A stretch of 31,212 nucleotides of DNA. Source: Ruminococcus sp. UBA4240. GTDB lineage: Bacteria; Bacillota; Clostridia; Oscillospirales; Ruminococcaceae. The stretch spans positions 1 to 31,212 of the forward strand of contig DGXE01000069.1 in the NCBI GenBank assembly GCA_002395525.1. Direction: 5' to 3'. Shown here in pieces: positions 29,657 to 31,212 of this stretch. The notes under the pieces were generated by a model, which worked only from the letters and a program-made list of their open reading frames with translations, was not told where the DNA came from and searched no databases. The position numbers and the translations under genes are program-made. Positions within the stretch are counted from its first letter, which is position 1; every line of letters begins with the position of its first letter.

Positions 29657-30844
29657 ATGGATTACTCTGAATTATCTCTCAAAAAGCACTATCAGTGGAA
29701 GGGCAAGATAGAGGTCATCTGCCGTGCTCCCCTTATGACAAAGGAGGATCTCTCCCTTGCCTACACTCCGGGAGTTGCACGCCCCTGCCTTGAGATACAG
29801 AAGGACTACAACAAGTCCTTTGAACTGACACGCCGCTCCAATCTGGTGGCAGTCATAACTGACGGCACAGCCGTGCTGGGTCTGGGTGACATAGGCCCCG
29901 AAGCGGGAATGCCTGTTATGGAGGGGAAATGTGCCCTGTTCAAGGCATTCGGCGGAGTGGATGCAATACCTATCTGCGTGCGTTCCAAGGACGTGGATGA
30001 GATAGTCCGCACCGTGAGCCTTATATCAGGCTCCTTCGGGGGCATAAACCTGGAGGACATTTCAGCTCCCCGCTGCTTTGAGATAGAGCGCCGCCTGAAA
30101 GAGATCTGCGACATCCCCGTGTTCCACGACGATCAGCATGGCACCGCAGTGGTCACTCTGGCAGCAATGCTCAATGCATTAAAGCTGGTGGGCAAGAACA
30201 TAGAGGATGTGAAGGTGGTGACCAGCGGTGCGGGTGCGGCAGGCATAGCCATAATCAAGCTGCTTATCTCCATGGGGCTGAAAAATGTCATAATGTGCGA
30301 CCGCTCGGGTACTATCTATGAGGGGAGAGAGGGGCTCAATCCCCAGAAGGAGGAGATCGCCCGTGTCACCAACAGGGAGATGCTCAAAGGCTCCCTTGCG
30401 GATGCCATGAAGGGTGCAGATGTGTTTATAGGCATTTCCGCCCCGGGCACCGTCACAAAGGACATGGTGCGTTCCATGAACAAGGATCCCATCATCTTCC
30501 CCATGGCAAACCCCGACCCGGAGATAACCCCGGAGGATGCAAAGGCGGCAGGGGCTGCCATAGTGGGAACAGGCCGTTCGGACTATCCCAACCAGATAAA
30601 CAATGTCCTTGCCTTCCCGGGTATCTTCCGTGGCGCCCTTGATGTGCGTGCAAGCGACATAAACGATGCCATGAAGATAGCCGCCGCAAAGGCAATAGCC
30701 TGGTCGGTGCTGGACTATGAGCTGTCCCCGGATTACATCATCCCCTCCGCTCTGGACAAGAACATAGCAGAGGTAGTGGCAGAGGCTGTGGCTGAGGCTG
30801 CCATCAAGACAGGGGTCAACCGCATAGAAAAGACCTACGGCTGA
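29657..30844 (+). CDS. Malic enzyme (malate dehydrogenase, decarboxylating)
   Basis: A 395-residue cytoplasmic enzyme converting malate to pyruvate and CO2 with reduction of NAD(P), or running in reverse. It is the short bacterial form. Motifs in order: LAYTPGVARPCLEI with the catalytic Tyr36; VITDGTAVLGLGDIGPEAGMPVMEGKCALFKAFGG (about 70-104); the metal-binding FHDDQHGTAVV (about 155-165); and the Rossmann GAGAAGIA (about 191-198). SAPGTVTKDMV and FPMANPDPEITPEDA complete the family signature. The start ATG is set by AAGGAGG 7 nt upstream. It is monocistronic with a strong promoter, suggesting high expression. Together with pyruvate formate-lyase it points to fermentative pyruvate/malate balancing. 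Cofactor preference is not determinable here. Confidence 0.96.
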   Translation: MDYSELSLKKHYQWKGKIEVICRAPLMTKEDLSLAYTPGVARPCLEIQKDYNKSFELTRRSNLVAVITDGTAVLGLGDIGPEAGMPVMEGKCALFKAFGGVDAIPICVRSKDVDEIVRTVSLISGSFGGINLEDISAPRCFEIERRLKEICDIPVFHDDQHGTAVVTLAAMLNALKLVGKNIEDVKVVTSGAGAAGIAIIKLLISMGLKNVIMCDRSGTIYEGREGLNPQKEEIARVTNREMLKGSLADAMKGADVFIGISAPGTVTKDMVRSMNKDPIIFPMANPDPEITPEDAKAAGAAIVGTGRSDYPNQINNVLAFPGIFRGALDVRASDINDAMKIAAAKAIAWSVLDYELSPDYIIPSALDKNIAEVVAEAVAEAAIKTGVNRIEKTYG

Positions 30845-30896
30845 CAGACTGCCTCACAGGGCAGAAAGCCCGGAAAAAGCCGGTGTTATCGCACTC

Positions 30897-30964
30897 AACC
30901 GGTGGTTGATAAGTTCAAAATCAACCGCCGGTTCCTGTTAAACCGTGCCGGAATGTGATATGCT
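30897..30964 (+). promoter_or_regulatory. Palindromic site and possible promoter ahead of the XRE regulator
   Basis: AACCGGTGGTTGAT (30897-30910) and ATCAACCGCCGGTT (30920-30933) form a 14-bp inverted repeat with one G-T pair and a 9-nt loop. Within it, TCAACC-GGT-GGTTGA is itself palindromic, and TCAACC-GCC-GGTTCC is a second degenerate copy. There is no T run, so a terminator is unlikely; an operator is favoured. A weak extended -10 (TGATATGCT) ends at 30964, with a poor -35 (TGTTAA, 30936-30941) right beside the palindrome. Confidence 0.5.
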
Positions 30965-30988
30965 TTGACCATGAAAGGAGGGTGCCCG

Positions 30989-31212
30989 ATGGATCAGATC
31001 AAGATCGGAAAATTCATTGCGTCCTGCCGCAAGGAGCAGGGCATGACACAGGCGGCGCTTGCAGAGAAGCTGGGGATAAGCGACCGTGCGGTGTCAAAGT
31101 GGGAGACGGGCAAGTCCATGCCGGATTCAGGGATCATGCTGGAGCTGTGCGGACTTCTTGATATCAATGTCAATGAACTCCTGTCGGGCGAAAGAATTAT
31201 GGCAGAAGCATA
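30989..31212 (+). CDS. XRE-family helix-turn-helix transcriptional regulator, 3' end cut by window edge
   Basis: 74 visible codons encode MDQIKIGKFIASCRKEQGM followed by the helix-turn-helix MTQAALAEKLGISDRAVSKWE (about 19-39), then TGKSMPDSGIMLELCGLLDINVNELLSGE. This is the standard N-terminal DNA-binding domain of XRE/Cro-type regulators; the effector part lies beyond the right edge. The start ATG at 30989 follows AAAGGAGGG at 30974-30982; an in-frame ATG at 30971 overlaps this site and is less likely. The palindrome just upstream suggests it binds its own control region, which is inference. Confidence 0.92.
   Translation, partial: MDQIKIGKFIASCRKEQGMTQAALAEKLGISDRAVSKWETGKSMPDSGIMLELCGLLDINVNELLSGERIMAEA

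Noticed and set aside
30897..30933. Terminator for malic enzyme
   Set aside because: The stem is strong, but no T run follows and the half-sites look like an operator.

Overview
The window looks like chromosomal DNA of an anaerobic, fermentative, low-to-mid GC Gram-positive gut bacterium, most likely Oscillospiraceae and Ruminococcus-like. Pointers are strong AAGGAGG-type ribosome binding sites, housekeeping promoters with TTGACA/TATAAT boxes exactly 17 nt apart, a pyruvate formate-lyase, a decarboxylating malic enzyme, Firmicutes-type carbohydrate ABC permeases without their own ATPase, and cell-associated glycosidases. The genus is inferred; no rRNA or species marker is present.

Left part, minus strand (1-9575). 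A three-gene operon runs leftward: an MMPL/RND-type exporter, a 1219-residue surface protein with GLUG repeats on both sides of a very long helical region and a C-terminal membrane anchor, and a sialate O-acetylesterase-like SGNH hydrolase. It is followed by a tRNA-Lys(UUU) with its own promoter and terminator, and by pflB, which runs off the left edge. The pflB leader holds regularly spaced repeat boxes.

Middle, plus strand (9819-21590). An eight-gene operon with a consensus promoter encodes: a secreted protein that fuses a carbohydrate-binding-like region to a family 1 solute-binding protein; a permease pair; a secreted, membrane-anchored NHL-propeller/TPR protein; a Yip1-like five-helix membrane protein; a secreted DUF5696-type protein; and a second permease pair. 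No ATPase is encoded, so a shared MsmK-type ATPase elsewhere is presumed. It looks like a glycan capture and import machine with extracytoplasmic accessory parts. Three of the eight genes start with TTG.

Right part (21590-31212). A 335-bp non-coding block carries heptanucleotide tandem repeats and two interlocked inverted repeats. Beyond it are a cytoplasmic GH95 alpha-L-fucosidase-type enzyme (+), a zinc-ribbon/TM2 membrane protein (+), and, convergent across a bidirectional terminator, a GH59 galactocerebrosidase-like enzyme with a C-terminal membrane anchor (-). Then come a small decayed response-regulator remnant, a condensation/acyltransferase-fold protein (+), malic enzyme (+), and the start of an XRE-family regulator with a palindromic site in front of it (+). 

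The shared theme is uptake and breakdown of fucosylated, galactosylated and O-acetylated glycans feeding mixed-acid fermentation, but the substrate cannot be read from sequence alone. The most unusual objects are the eight-gene transporter cluster, the RND/GLUG-coiled-coil pair, the GH59 enzyme, the pflB leader boxes and the interlocked repeat element.
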